From Aromatoleum bremense (GTDB lineage: Bacteria > Pseudomonadota > Gammaproteobacteria > Burkholderiales > Rhodocyclaceae), in NCBI RefSeq assembly GCF_017894365.1, contig NZ_CP059467.1:2852001-2916000 (forward strand): a stretch of DNA of 64,000 bases, written 5' to 3'. The first letter of the stretch is position 1. Each line of letters starts with the position of its first letter. Below are positions 25,605 to 32,969 of the stretch, piece by piece. The notes under the pieces were generated by a model. It searched no databases and was not told the origin of the DNA. It saw only the letters and a program-made list of their open reading frames with translations. The position numbers and the translations under genes are program-made.

Positions 25605-26263
25605 CAGTCTTCCTTGAGCTTTTCGAGATGGCGGATGTCGAGGCTGTCGAACTGCTCGCGGATCTGGAACATGAACACGCCGAGGATCAGGATGCCGACG
25701 AGCACGTCGAACGCGATGCCGAGTTCGACGATCATCGGCATGCCGGAAGTCGCTGCGGTCGCCGCGAAGAACAGGCCGTTCTCCATCGACAGGAAGCCGA
25801 TCACCTGCGGCACCGCCTTCGCGCGCACGATCATCATCAGGAAGGACAGCAGCACGCACGCGAGCGCGATGCCGAGCGTGCCGCGCGCGATCGACGTCGA
25901 CAGCCCGGCGATCGGCGCGGCGAGATTGAACGCGAAGATCACCAGCACGATGCCGATCAGCATCGTCGTCGGGATGTTGAAGAGGGTCTCGACGTCCCAG
26001 CGCACGTTGAGCCGTTCGATGACCCGATGCAGCAGGATCGGGATCAGGATCACCTTCAGCACGAAGGTGATCGCCGCCGAGTAGTACAGGTGGTGCTGGC
26101 CGGTCAGGTGCGCGACGACCAGGGTCGCCGCGACCAGCGCCGCGCCCTGCAGCGTGAACAGGTGGATCAGCGTCAGGATGCGGCGCTGCGCGATCATCGC
26201 GAACGCCAACACCAGCAGTACGACTGCGAACAGGTTGATCGACTGGGCGAGCAGCGAGGTCAT
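25604..26263 (-). CDS. hyfE: Hydrogenase-4 component E-like membrane protein
   Basis: The 219-residue protein has six to seven hydrophobic segments. Its N-terminal part resembles NuoJ/HyfE and the middle (PTTMLIGIVLVIFAFNLAAP) resembles NuoK/MrpC, matching the HyfE pattern in which a NuoK-like part is embedded. The short C-terminal charged tail ends in REQFDSLDIRHLEKLKED. It lies six bases after the HyfC-like gene and overlaps the HyfF-like gene by one base, so it is part of one tightly coupled operon. Confidence 0.88.
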   Translation of the reverse strand: MTSLLAQSINLFAVVLLVLAFAMIAQRRILTLIHLFTLQGAALVAATLVVAHLTGQHHLYYSAAITFVLKVILIPILLHRVIERLNVRWDVETLFNIPTTMLIGIVLVIFAFNLAAPIAGLSTSIARGTLGIALACVLLSFLMMIVRAKAVPQVIGFLSMENGLFFAATAATSGMPMIVELGIAFDVLVGILILGVFMFQIREQFDSLDIRHLEKLKED

Positions 26264-26269
26264 CGGTCC

Positions 26270-27217
26270 TTACGCTCCGAGCAGGACATGCACCAACAGC
26301 GCGATCACCGCGAGCAGGAACGCGGTCGCGAGGAATTCCGGCACGCGGAAGAGGCGCATCTTCGCGTTGATCGTCTCGATCAGCGCGAGCAGCACGCCGC
26401 CGATCGCGAGCTTCGCGACCAGCACCGGAATCGCGAACAGGATCGCCAGCGGCGTGCCGGCCTCGGCGATACCCCACGGCACGAACAGCGCGAGGCCGAT
26501 GCACGAATACGCGAAGAGCTTCAGCGACGCCGCCCACTCGACGAGCGCGAGATGGCGGCCGGAGTATTCGAGGATCAGCGCCTCGTGGATCATCGTCAGC
26601 TCGAGGTGGGTCGCCGGGTTGTCCACCGGCACGCGCGCGTTCTCTGCGAGCGACACCAGCGTGAAGGCGACGCCGGCCACTGCCAGACTCGGGTAGATCG
26701 CGAACGGCTGGTGCGCGAGCGTCTCGACAATCTTCGCAAGCGACGTCGATTGCGTGATCAGCGATGCGGAAAACAGCACCATCAGCAGCGCCGGCTCGGC
26801 GAGAAAGCCGACCAGCATCTCGCGGCGCGCGCCGAGCGTGCCGAACGAGGTGCCGATGTCCATCGCCGCGAGCGAAATGAACACGCGCGCGAGCGCGAAC
26901 AGCCCGACCAGCGCGATCGCGTCGGCGGCCGGGGCGAGCGGCAGGTCGGTCGACAGCGTCGGGGCGATGCCGCACGCGAGCGCCATGCAGCCGAACATCA
27001 CGTAGGGCGCGACACGGAACAGCGGCGACGCGGTCTCGGCGACGACCGATTCCTTGTTGAACAGCTTGTGCAGCACGCGGTAGGGCTGCAGCAGGCTCGG
27101 CGCGCGCCGGTTCTGCAGCCACGCGCGCCACTGGTTGATCCAGCCGGTCAACAGCGGCGCGAGCGCCAGCGCGAGGACGATTGCGAGCAACTGCGCGAAG
27201 AGGCCCGTGAGCGTCAT
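26270..27217 (-). CDS. hyfC: NuoH-like membrane subunit (HyfC/HycD-like)
   Basis: The 315-residue membrane protein with about eight helices links the soluble electron-transfer part to the proton-pumping subunits. NuoH/HycD signatures are LQPYRVLHKLFNKESVVAE near residue 45, SFGTLGARREMLVGFLAEPALLMV near 130, and ENARVPVDNPATHLELTMIHEALILEYSG near 190, which keeps the charged loop that forms the quinone-side funnel in complex I. The ATG at 27217 overlaps the HyfB stop by four bases (ATGA). Confidence 0.93.
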   Translation of the reverse strand: MTLTGLFAQLLAIVLALALAPLLTGWINQWRAWLQNRRAPSLLQPYRVLHKLFNKESVVAETASPLFRVAPYVMFGCMALACGIAPTLSTDLPLAPAADAIALVGLFALARVFISLAAMDIGTSFGTLGARREMLVGFLAEPALLMVLFSASLITQSTSLAKIVETLAHQPFAIYPSLAVAGVAFTLVSLAENARVPVDNPATHLELTMIHEALILEYSGRHLALVEWAASLKLFAYSCIGLALFVPWGIAEAGTPLAILFAIPVLVAKLAIGGVLLALIETINAKMRLFRVPEFLATAFLLAVIALLVHVLLGA

Positions 27218-29214
27218 GATTTCGCCACCAACAGCAGCACGATCAGCGTGACGAAGCTGTACAGCAGGTAGATCGCGATGCGCCCCCGCTGCAGCCGCCC
27301 GACCACGCGCGCGATGCGCTCGGTAAGGCGCGCGAGAGGCAGGTACAGCCAGTGCCAGAAGTGGTCCTCGATCGTCACGCGATATACCGGCCTCAAGTCG
27401 GACGGCGACGGCAGCTCGCGTTGCATGCGGAACACCGGCTCGAAGATCTGGCGGATCGGCTGGCCGAAGCCCTCGGCCGTGTCCTGCATGCGCGCGGTCT
27501 GCGCCGGATAGCCGCAATCCCATGGCGGCGCGCGCCGCACGCGGCCGTGATAGAGGCGGTGCACCAGCACGACCGCAAGCATCACCGCGAGACTCACGAC
27601 GACGAGGAACACGAGCGGGCCGTAGCTCGCGCGCTCGAGCGAGCTCGGCGCGAGCAGCAGCCAGCCGTTCGCACGCACCATGGCGCCGATGCCGCCGCCG
27701 ACGAGGATCTGCGTGACGCGGTCGATGACGCCGATGACCGGCACCGGGAACAGCCCCAGCAGCACGCAGCCGGCGCCGAGCCACACCAGGCCGGCGCGTT
27801 CGAGCGGCGACGCCGGGTGTGCTTCGGCGAGCTTCGGTTCGCGCGGCCGGCCGAGGAAGATCACGCCGAAGAATTTCACCATCGTGTAGCCGGCGAGCGC
27901 GGCGACCAGCGCGATCGCTGCGGCGAGCACCGGCACCATCATGTTGAGGAAGGAGTCCGGCAGGCCGGTCGTGAACAGGAAGCTCTGCAGCAGCAGCCAT
28001 TCGGAGACGAAACCGGAAAACGGCGGCAGCCCCGAGCTCGCGAGCGCGCCGACGAGCGCGAGCCACGCGACCCACGGCATGCGCCGCATCAGCCCGCCAA
28101 GCTTGCCGAGGCTGCGCTCGCCGGTCGAGTGCAGCACCGAGCCGGTGGCGAGAAACAGCAGGCTCTTGAAGAACGCATGCGCGAGGACGTGGTACAGCGC
28201 CGCGGTCAGCGCCAGCGCGGACAGCGCGGTCATCCCGTACGCGTTGAACAGCACGCCCAGCCCGATGCCGACGAAGAGGAGGCCGATGTTCTCGATCGAC
28301 GAATAGGCGAGCAGGCGCTTCATGTCGGTCTGCACCGCGCTGAACACGACGCCATACAGCGCCGTCGCCAGTCCCACTGCGAGCAGCAGTACGCCCCACC
28401 ACCACTGCTGCGCGCCGAGAAGATCGAAGCTCACGCGCAGCAGCCCATAGATCGCGGTCTTCAGCATCACGCCGCTCATCAGCGCCGACACCGGCGACGG
28501 CGCGGCCGGATGCGCTTCCGGCAGCCACACGTGCAGCGGCAGGATGCCCGCCTTCGCGCCGAAGCCGAGCGTCGCGAGCAGGAACGCGACCGACGCCCAC
28601 AGCGGCGGCAGCGACTGCGCGCGCATGTTGGCGAAGGTGTAGTCGCCGGTGTTCGCCTGCAGCACGCCGAAGCACAGCAGGATCGCGATTGCGCCGACGT
28701 GCGCGACGAGCAGGTACAGGAAGCCCGCTGCGCGGATCGCCGGCACGCGGTGGTTCGCCGTGACGAGGAAGAACGACGACAGCGCCATCGTTTCCCACAT
28801 CACCATGAACGCATACGCGTCGTCGGCGAGCACGACCATTGCCATGCTCGCGAGGAAGAGATGGTATTCGAGGCACATCAGGCCCGGCGGCGTGCCTTCG
28901 CCGACGCGGAAATAGCCCGCGGCGAAGACCGAGATGCCGACGCCGGTCGCGCCGATCACGAACAGGAAGAACGCCGACAGGCCGTCGAGCCGCAGGTGGA
29001 ACGGCAGGTCGGGCAGGCCGAGCGCGAGGACCGCGGTCTGCGGCGTGTCGAACATCGCCGCGAGCGCGAATCCGGCCAGCGCGAGCCCGAGCGCGGCGCC
29101 CGCCGGGAACAGCGTGCGGGCGACGAACGCGGTGTTGCGCAGCGCCGCGATCCCGGCGAGCCCGAGTGCGAGCCAGCCGGCGATGACGATCAGGATCCAG
29201 TCGAGAAGCAGCAC
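27214..29214 (-). CDS. hyfB: Large proton-antiporter-type membrane subunit (HyfB-like)
   Basis: The 666-residue protein is close to the usual HyfB length (about 670). It has many membrane helices, the antiporter signature MWETMALSSFFLV with its key Glu, the KAGILPLHVWLPEAHPAAPSPVSALMSG helix with its Lys, KRLLAYSSIENIGLL, and a C-terminal extension reaching DCGYPAQTARMQ typical of HyfB. The GTG at 29214 is chosen because hydrophobic sequence starts there, 13 bases after the spermidine-synthase-like gene. Genes for a HyfD-like antiporter and for ferredoxin-like HyfA/HyfH subunits are absent from the operon. Confidence 0.92.
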   Translation of the reverse strand: MLLLDWILIVIAGWLALGLAGIAALRNTAFVARTLFPAGAALGLALAGFALAAMFDTPQTAVLALGLPDLPFHLRLDGLSAFFLFVIGATGVGISVFAAGYFRVGEGTPPGLMCLEYHLFLASMAMVVLADDAYAFMVMWETMALSSFFLVTANHRVPAIRAAGFLYLLVAHVGAIAILLCFGVLQANTGDYTFANMRAQSLPPLWASVAFLLATLGFGAKAGILPLHVWLPEAHPAAPSPVSALMSGVMLKTAIYGLLRVSFDLLGAQQWWWGVLLLAVGLATALYGVVFSAVQTDMKRLLAYSSIENIGLLFVGIGLGVLFNAYGMTALSALALTAALYHVLAHAFFKSLLFLATGSVLHSTGERSLGKLGGLMRRMPWVAWLALVGALASSGLPPFSGFVSEWLLLQSFLFTTGLPDSFLNMMVPVLAAAIALVAALAGYTMVKFFGVIFLGRPREPKLAEAHPASPLERAGLVWLGAGCVLLGLFPVPVIGVIDRVTQILVGGGIGAMVRANGWLLLAPSSLERASYGPLVFLVVVSLAVMLAVVLVHRLYHGRVRRAPPWDCGYPAQTARMQDTAEGFGQPIRQIFEPVFRMQRELPSPSDLRPVYRVTIEDHFWHWLYLPLARLTERIARVVGRLQRGRIAIYLLYSFVTLIVLLLVAKS

Positions 29215-29227
29215 GTGCGCGTGGCTT

Positions 29228-30049
29228 TCAGCGCCGGCGCTTGCCGGATGGCCACGGGTCGTCGCGATCCTCGCGGCGGTGGTCGAGCCGGTGCTGGATC
29301 CGCTGCGCCAGCGGAACCAGGCCGAACGGATGGTCGAGGGCGAGCGCCCGGGCGCGGTCGAGCAGTTGCGCCCGCCCCGGCGGAAAATGCGGGTCCTTGC
29401 TCGCGAACACGATGCGGTTCGAATCTTCGTCGGCGCGCACGGCGACCATCCTGCCGTCGAAGCTGTCGCGGATGCGTGACGCATAAAGCCCGTAGCGCCG
29501 GTCGCCCGACCACAGGTTCACCACCATCATGCCGCCCTCCGCAAGCATCGCGTAGCAGTGATCGTAGAAGCCGGCCGAGCACAGCTGCTCCGGCATCCCC
29601 CCGGCATCGAAGCCATCGACGATCAGCACGTCCGGCGCCTCGTCCGGATCGCGCACGTATTCGGCTCCGTCGCGACACAATACCTGCAAACGCGGTCCGT
29701 CCGGCGGGATTCCGAACGCATCGCGAAGGGCGATCACCTCCGGGTTGATTTCGACGGTGGTAACGTGCGTCCCGGGCATCGTCTTGAGACAGTACTTGAG
29801 CAGCGAACCGCCGCCCAGGCCGATCATCGCCACGTGACGCGGCGCGGGGTGGAACAGCAGGAAACCCATCATCGTGCGGGTGTAGTCGAGCGCGAGCGCG
29901 TCCGGATCGTCCAGCGCCATCTGGCTCTGGATCGTGAGGCCGTCGAACTGCAGCGTGCGCTGGCCGTCGGCGTCGACGACGAACGGATGACCATCGCCGC
30001 GCAGCGACAGCAAACCGCACCAGCCCAGAAGGGTCTCCCTGTCGCTCAC
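29228..30049 (-). CDS. Soluble spermidine-synthase-like SAM-fold protein
   Basis: The 273-residue product has the aminopropyltransferase/methyltransferase fold: the nucleotide-binding GLGGGSLLKYCLK near residue 82, TTVEINPEVIALRD near 102, and VLIVDGFDAGGMPEQL near 147. The family includes spermidine synthases and many of unknown substrate. The GTG start at 30049 is supported by AAGGAGG six bases upstream; an extended frame to 30106 lacks it. It is the first gene of the transcript that continues into hyfBCEFGI, so it may serve that complex. It is not clearly a true polyamine enzyme. Confidence 0.82.
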   Translation of the reverse strand: MSDRETLLGWCGLLSLRGDGHPFVVDADGQRTLQFDGLTIQSQMALDDPDALALDYTRTMMGFLLFHPAPRHVAMIGLGGGSLLKYCLKTMPGTHVTTVEINPEVIALRDAFGIPPDGPRLQVLCRDGAEYVRDPDEAPDVLIVDGFDAGGMPEQLCSAGFYDHCYAMLAEGGMMVVNLWSGDRRYGLYASRIRDSFDGRMVAVRADEDSNRIVFASKDPHFPPGRAQLLDRARALALDHPFGLVPLAQRIQHRLDHRREDRDDPWPSGKRRR

Positions 30050-30094
30050 CCGCGGCCTCCTTGCGTTTGCCCATTGCGTTCGCAACAGGTGCAC

Positions 30095-30122
30095 ATTACA
30101 TTGCAAGCCGTAGCACTTTCAA
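30095..30122 (-). promoter_or_regulatory. Candidate sigma-70 promoter of the spermidine-synthase-like/hyf operon
   Basis: Read leftward, TTGAAA (30122-30117) and TGTAAT (30100-30095) are 16 bases apart, matching five of six bases of each hexamer. A start near 30088 would give a leader of about 39 bases ending in the AAGGAGG of the first gene. It overlaps the divergent regulator promoter and the ATGTTAAT repeats. Confidence 0.5.
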
Positions 30123-30140
30123 TGTTAATTTCATGTTAAT
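30122..30140 (+). repeat. Tandem ATGTTAAT repeats, possible operator
   Basis: ATGTTAAT occurs at 30122-30129 and 30133-30140, an 11-base period that places both on one face of the helix. They are AT-rich in a very GC-rich region, touch the -35 of the leftward promoter, and cover the possible -10 (GTTAAT, 30124-30129, 17 bases from TTGCAA at 30101-30106) of the adjacent ribbon-helix-helix gene. Short tandem repeats are the usual target of such dimers. Confidence 0.45.
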
Positions 30141-30330
30141 CGATATGAAAGAAAACCGTACCGCCCGCCTGACGCTGCTGATCGATCCGCAGAAGAAGAA
30201 GCTCTTCGAGGAAATCTGCGCGAGCAAGGACCTGACGTCGTCGCAGGTCGTGCGCCGCCTGATCCGCCAGTACGTCCAGGAGAACGCGGGCAGCCGCGAG
30301 CTGCCGGAATGGCTGAAGGACAACGACTGA
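30133..30330 (+). CDS. Small ribbon-helix-helix (CopG-type) DNA-binding protein
   Basis: The 65-residue product has a basic beta strand (RTARLTLLIDPQKKKLFEEI) followed by a helix-turn-helix pair with ASKDLTSSQVVRRLIRQYVQE, the ribbon-helix-helix pattern of small repressors that bind DNA as dimers. An ATG at 30145 would shorten it by four residues and fits a start just after the promoter better. There is no toxin gene next to it, so an antitoxin role is unlikely. It faces away from the spermidine-synthase-like/hyf operon across overlapping promoters and probably regulates it and itself. Confidence 0.78.
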   Translation: MLIDMKENRTARLTLLIDPQKKKLFEEICASKDLTSSQVVRRLIRQYVQENAGSRELPEWLKDND

Positions 30331-30496
30331 GCGCGGCTTCCGGCGCCACGCCGCTGTTGTGCCTTGCGTGCTCGGGGGGTGAAAATGACTCCCTTTTACG
30401 CCGTTTCCCGCCCGTTTCCGGCCCCGCCGGGGGCAGGCGGGCGCAGGCGCAGCGTGCTCGGGGTCTTTCCCGGTACGCATCAATAGGATGAGATTC

Positions 30497-31063
30497 ATGC
30501 TGCTGATGATCGACAACTACGACAGCTTCACCTACAACCTCGTCCAGTACTTCGGCGAGCTCGGGGCGGACGTCAAGGTGTATCGCAACGACGAGATCAC
30601 GCTCGAACAGCTCGCGCTGATGAAACCCTCGCAGCTGGTGATTTCGCCCGGCCCGTGCACGCCGGCCGAAGCGGGCATCTCGGTGGCGGCGATTCGCGAG
30701 TTCGCCGGCAAGCTCCCGATCCTCGGCGTCTGCCTCGGGCACCAGAGCATCGGCGCGGCGTTTGGCGGCCGGGTCGTCCATGCGAAGCGCCTGATGCACG
30801 GCAAGACGTCGCCGGTGTTTCACGAAGGGCAGGGCGTGTTCCGCGGGCTGCCGAACCCGGTCACCTGCACCCGCTATCATTCGCTCGCGATCGAACGCGA
30901 GAGCCTGCCCGACTGTCTCGAGATTACGGCGTGGACCGAAGACGGCGAGATCATGGGCGTGCGGCACCGGACGCTCGCGGTCGAGGGGGTGCAGTTCCAC
31001 CCCGAGTCGATCCTTTCCGACCACGGCCACCAGCTGTTGCGGAACTTCCTCGAACAGAACTGA
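30497..31063 (+). CDS. trpG: Anthranilate synthase component II (glutamine amidotransferase)
   Basis: This subunit releases ammonia from glutamine and delivers it to TrpE. The 188 residues show the class-I amidotransferase triad: Cys in GVCLGHQ near residue 79, and His and Glu in VQFHPES near 170. The N-terminus [23 protein letters not shown] is typical. The ATG at 30497 is preferred over 30488 because AGGATGAG lies just upstream. trpD follows after 65 bases. Some TrpG proteins also serve p-aminobenzoate synthesis. Confidence 0.96.
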   Translation: MLLMIDNYDSFTYNLVQYFGELGADVKVYRNDEITLEQLALMKPSQLVISPGPCTPAEAGISVAAIREFAGKLPILGVCLGHQSIGAAFGGRVVHAKRLMHGKTSPVFHEGQGVFRGLPNPVTCTRYHSLAIERESLPDCLEITAWTEDGEIMGVRHRTLAVEGVQFHPESILSDHGHQLLRNFLEQN

Positions 31064-31128
31064 AACCGGCGGCGGGACGCCGTGAAACGCTCCCGCGCAC
31101 TTTTACGAATTGCTCCTACAGGCCCACC

Positions 31129-32160
31129 ATGACCATCACCGCCCAGGAAGCGCTGCAGCGCACGATCGACCACCGCGAGATCTTCTATGACGAAATGCTG
31201 TCGCTGATGCGCCAGATCATGGCCGGCGAGATCTCGCCGGTGATGACCGCGGCGATCCTCACCGGCCTGCGCGTCAAGAAGGAGACGATCGGCGAGATCA
31301 CCGCGGCGGCGACGGTGATGCGCGAGATGTCGACGCCGGTGCGCGTCCCGGGGGCGGACCAGAACTTCCTCGATGTCGTCGGCACCGGCGGCGACGGCGC
31401 CAACACGTTCAATATCTCGACGACGACGATCTTCGTCGCCGCGGCCGGCGGCGCGCGCGTCGCGAAGCACGGCGGGCGCAGCGTGTCGTCGAAGAGCGGC
31501 GCCGCCGACGTGCTCGAGGCGCTCGGCGTGAAGCTCGGGCTAACGCCGGAGCAGGTCGCGGAATCGATCGAGGCGACCGGCATCGGCTTCATGTACGCAC
31601 CGGCCCACCACAGCGCGATGAAGAACGTCGCGCCGGTGCGCCGCGAAATGGGCGTGCGCACGATCTTCAACATCCTCGGGCCGCTCACCAACCCGGCCGG
31701 CGCGCCGAACACGCTGATGGGGGTGTTCCATCCCGACCTCGTCGGCATCCAGGCGCGCGTGATGCAGCGTCTCGGCGCGGATCACGTGCTGGTCGTCCAT
31801 GGGCTCGACGGCATGGACGAAGTGAGCCTCGGCGCGGCGACGATGGTCGGCGAGCTGAAGGACGGCGAGATCCGCGAATACCAGATCCACCCGGAGGACT
31901 TCGATCTGCAGATGGTCGGCAGCCGCAACCTGCGGGTCGAAACTGCCGAGGAATCGAAGGCGGTGCTGCTCGGCGTGCTCGACAACCAGCCCGGTCCGGC
32001 GCGCGAGATCGTCATCCTCAACGCCGGCGTGGCGCTCTACACCGCGAACCTCGCCGATTCGATCGACATCGGCATCCGGCGTGCGCGCGAGCTGATCGCG
32101 AGCGGCGCGGCGCGCGCGAAGCTCGACGAGTTCATCGCCTTCAACCGCAAGTTCGCGTGA
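31129..32160 (+). CDS. trpD: Anthranilate phosphoribosyltransferase
   Basis: This enzyme joins anthranilate to PRPP in the second step of tryptophan synthesis. The 343 residues show [18 protein letters not shown] (the PRPP-binding GTGGD motif near residue 80), [21 protein letters not shown] near 110, and [25 protein letters not shown] near 160. The ATG at 31129 is the first good start after trpG. Its stop overlaps the GTG alternative start of trpC. Length is normal. Confidence 0.97.
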   Translation: MTITAQEALQRTIDHREIFYDEMLSLMRQIMAGEISPVMTAAILTGLRVKKETIGEITAAATVMREMSTPVRVPGADQNFLDVVGTGGDGANTFNISTTTIFVAAAGGARVAKHGGRSVSSKSGAADVLEALGVKLGLTPEQVAESIEATGIGFMYAPAHHSAMKNVAPVRREMGVRTIFNILGPLTNPAGAPNTLMGVFHPDLVGIQARVMQRLGADHVLVVHGLDGMDEVSLGAATMVGELKDGEIREYQIHPEDFDLQMVGSRNLRVETAEESKAVLLGVLDNQPGPAREIVILNAGVALYTANLADSIDIGIRRARELIASGAARAKLDEFIAFNRKFA

Positions 32161-32168
32161 GCGCGACG

Positions 32169-32957
32169 ATGAGCGACATCCTGAACAAGATCCTCTCGGT
32201 CAAGCGCGACGAAGTTGCCGCCGGCAGCGCGGCGCGCCCTCTGGCGCGAGTCCGCGCCGAAGCCGAAGCGCTCGCTGCGCCGCGCGATTTCGTCGGCGCG
32301 ATCCGCGCGAAGATCGCCGCGGGAGACGCTGCGGTGATCGCCGAGATCAAGAAGGCGAGTCCGTCGAAAGGGGTGATCCGCGAGGATTTCCGCCCCGCCG
32401 AGATCGCGTTGCAGTACGAGCGCGGCGGCGCGGCCTGCCTGTCGGTGCTGACCGACCAGCAGTTCTTCCAGGGGGCGCCGGCGTATCTGCAGGCGGCGCG
32501 GGCGGCCTGCAGCCTGCCGGTGCTGCGCAAGGATTTCCTCGTCGACCCGTGGCAGGTGTATGAGGCGCGTGCGATGGGCGCGGATGCGGTGCTGCTGATC
32601 GTCGCAGCGCTCGACCTCGCGGCGATGCGCGACATGGAGGCGGTCGCCGGGAGCCTCGGCATGGCGGTGCTGGTGGAGGCGCACGACGCGGCCGAACTCG
32701 ACATCGCGCTGCAGCTCTCCACGCCGCTCGTCGGCATCAACAACCGCAACCTGCGCACGTTCGACGTCAGCCTGCAGACGACGCTCGATCTGCTCGCGCG
32801 CGTGCCGGCGGAGCGCATCGTCGTCACCGAGTCGGGCATCCTCGCGCCCGCGGACGTCGCGCTGATGCGGGCGAACGCGGTCAATGCCTTCCTCGTCGGC
32901 GAAGCGTTCATGCGCGTGCCGGACCCGGGTGAGGGATTGCGCTCGCTGTTCGGCTGA
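32169..32957 (+). CDS. trpC: Indole-3-glycerol-phosphate synthase
   Basis: This TIM-barrel enzyme closes the indole ring in the tryptophan pathway. The 262 residues show [19 protein letters not shown] near residue 55, [12 protein letters not shown] near 95, [21 protein letters not shown] near 120, and [14 protein letters not shown] near 190, all containing known active-site Lys and Asn residues. The ATG at 32169 is used; a GTG at 32157 overlaps the trpD stop (GTGA) and would add four residues. tamB starts 12 bases after the stop, so the transcript may continue. Confidence 0.96.
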   Translation: MSDILNKILSVKRDEVAAGSAARPLARVRAEAEALAAPRDFVGAIRAKIAAGDAAVIAEIKKASPSKGVIREDFRPAEIALQYERGGAACLSVLTDQQFFQGAPAYLQAARAACSLPVLRKDFLVDPWQVYEARAMGADAVLLIVAALDLAAMRDMEAVAGSLGMAVLVEAHDAAELDIALQLSTPLVGINNRNLRTFDVSLQTTLDLLARVPAERIVVTESGILAPADVALMRANAVNAFLVGEAFMRVPDPGEGLRSLFG

Positions 32958-32969
32958 GCCGGACCGACG

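Noticed and set aside
22040..29214. Reading the operon as an active [NiFe] hydrogenase or formate hydrogenlyase
   Set aside because: All four nickel-binding cysteines of the large subunit are replaced, and no maturation or formate dehydrogenase genes are present.
30133..30330. The ribbon-helix-helix protein as an antitoxin
   Set aside because: There is no toxin-like gene on either side; the neighbours are trpG and a divergent metabolic operon.
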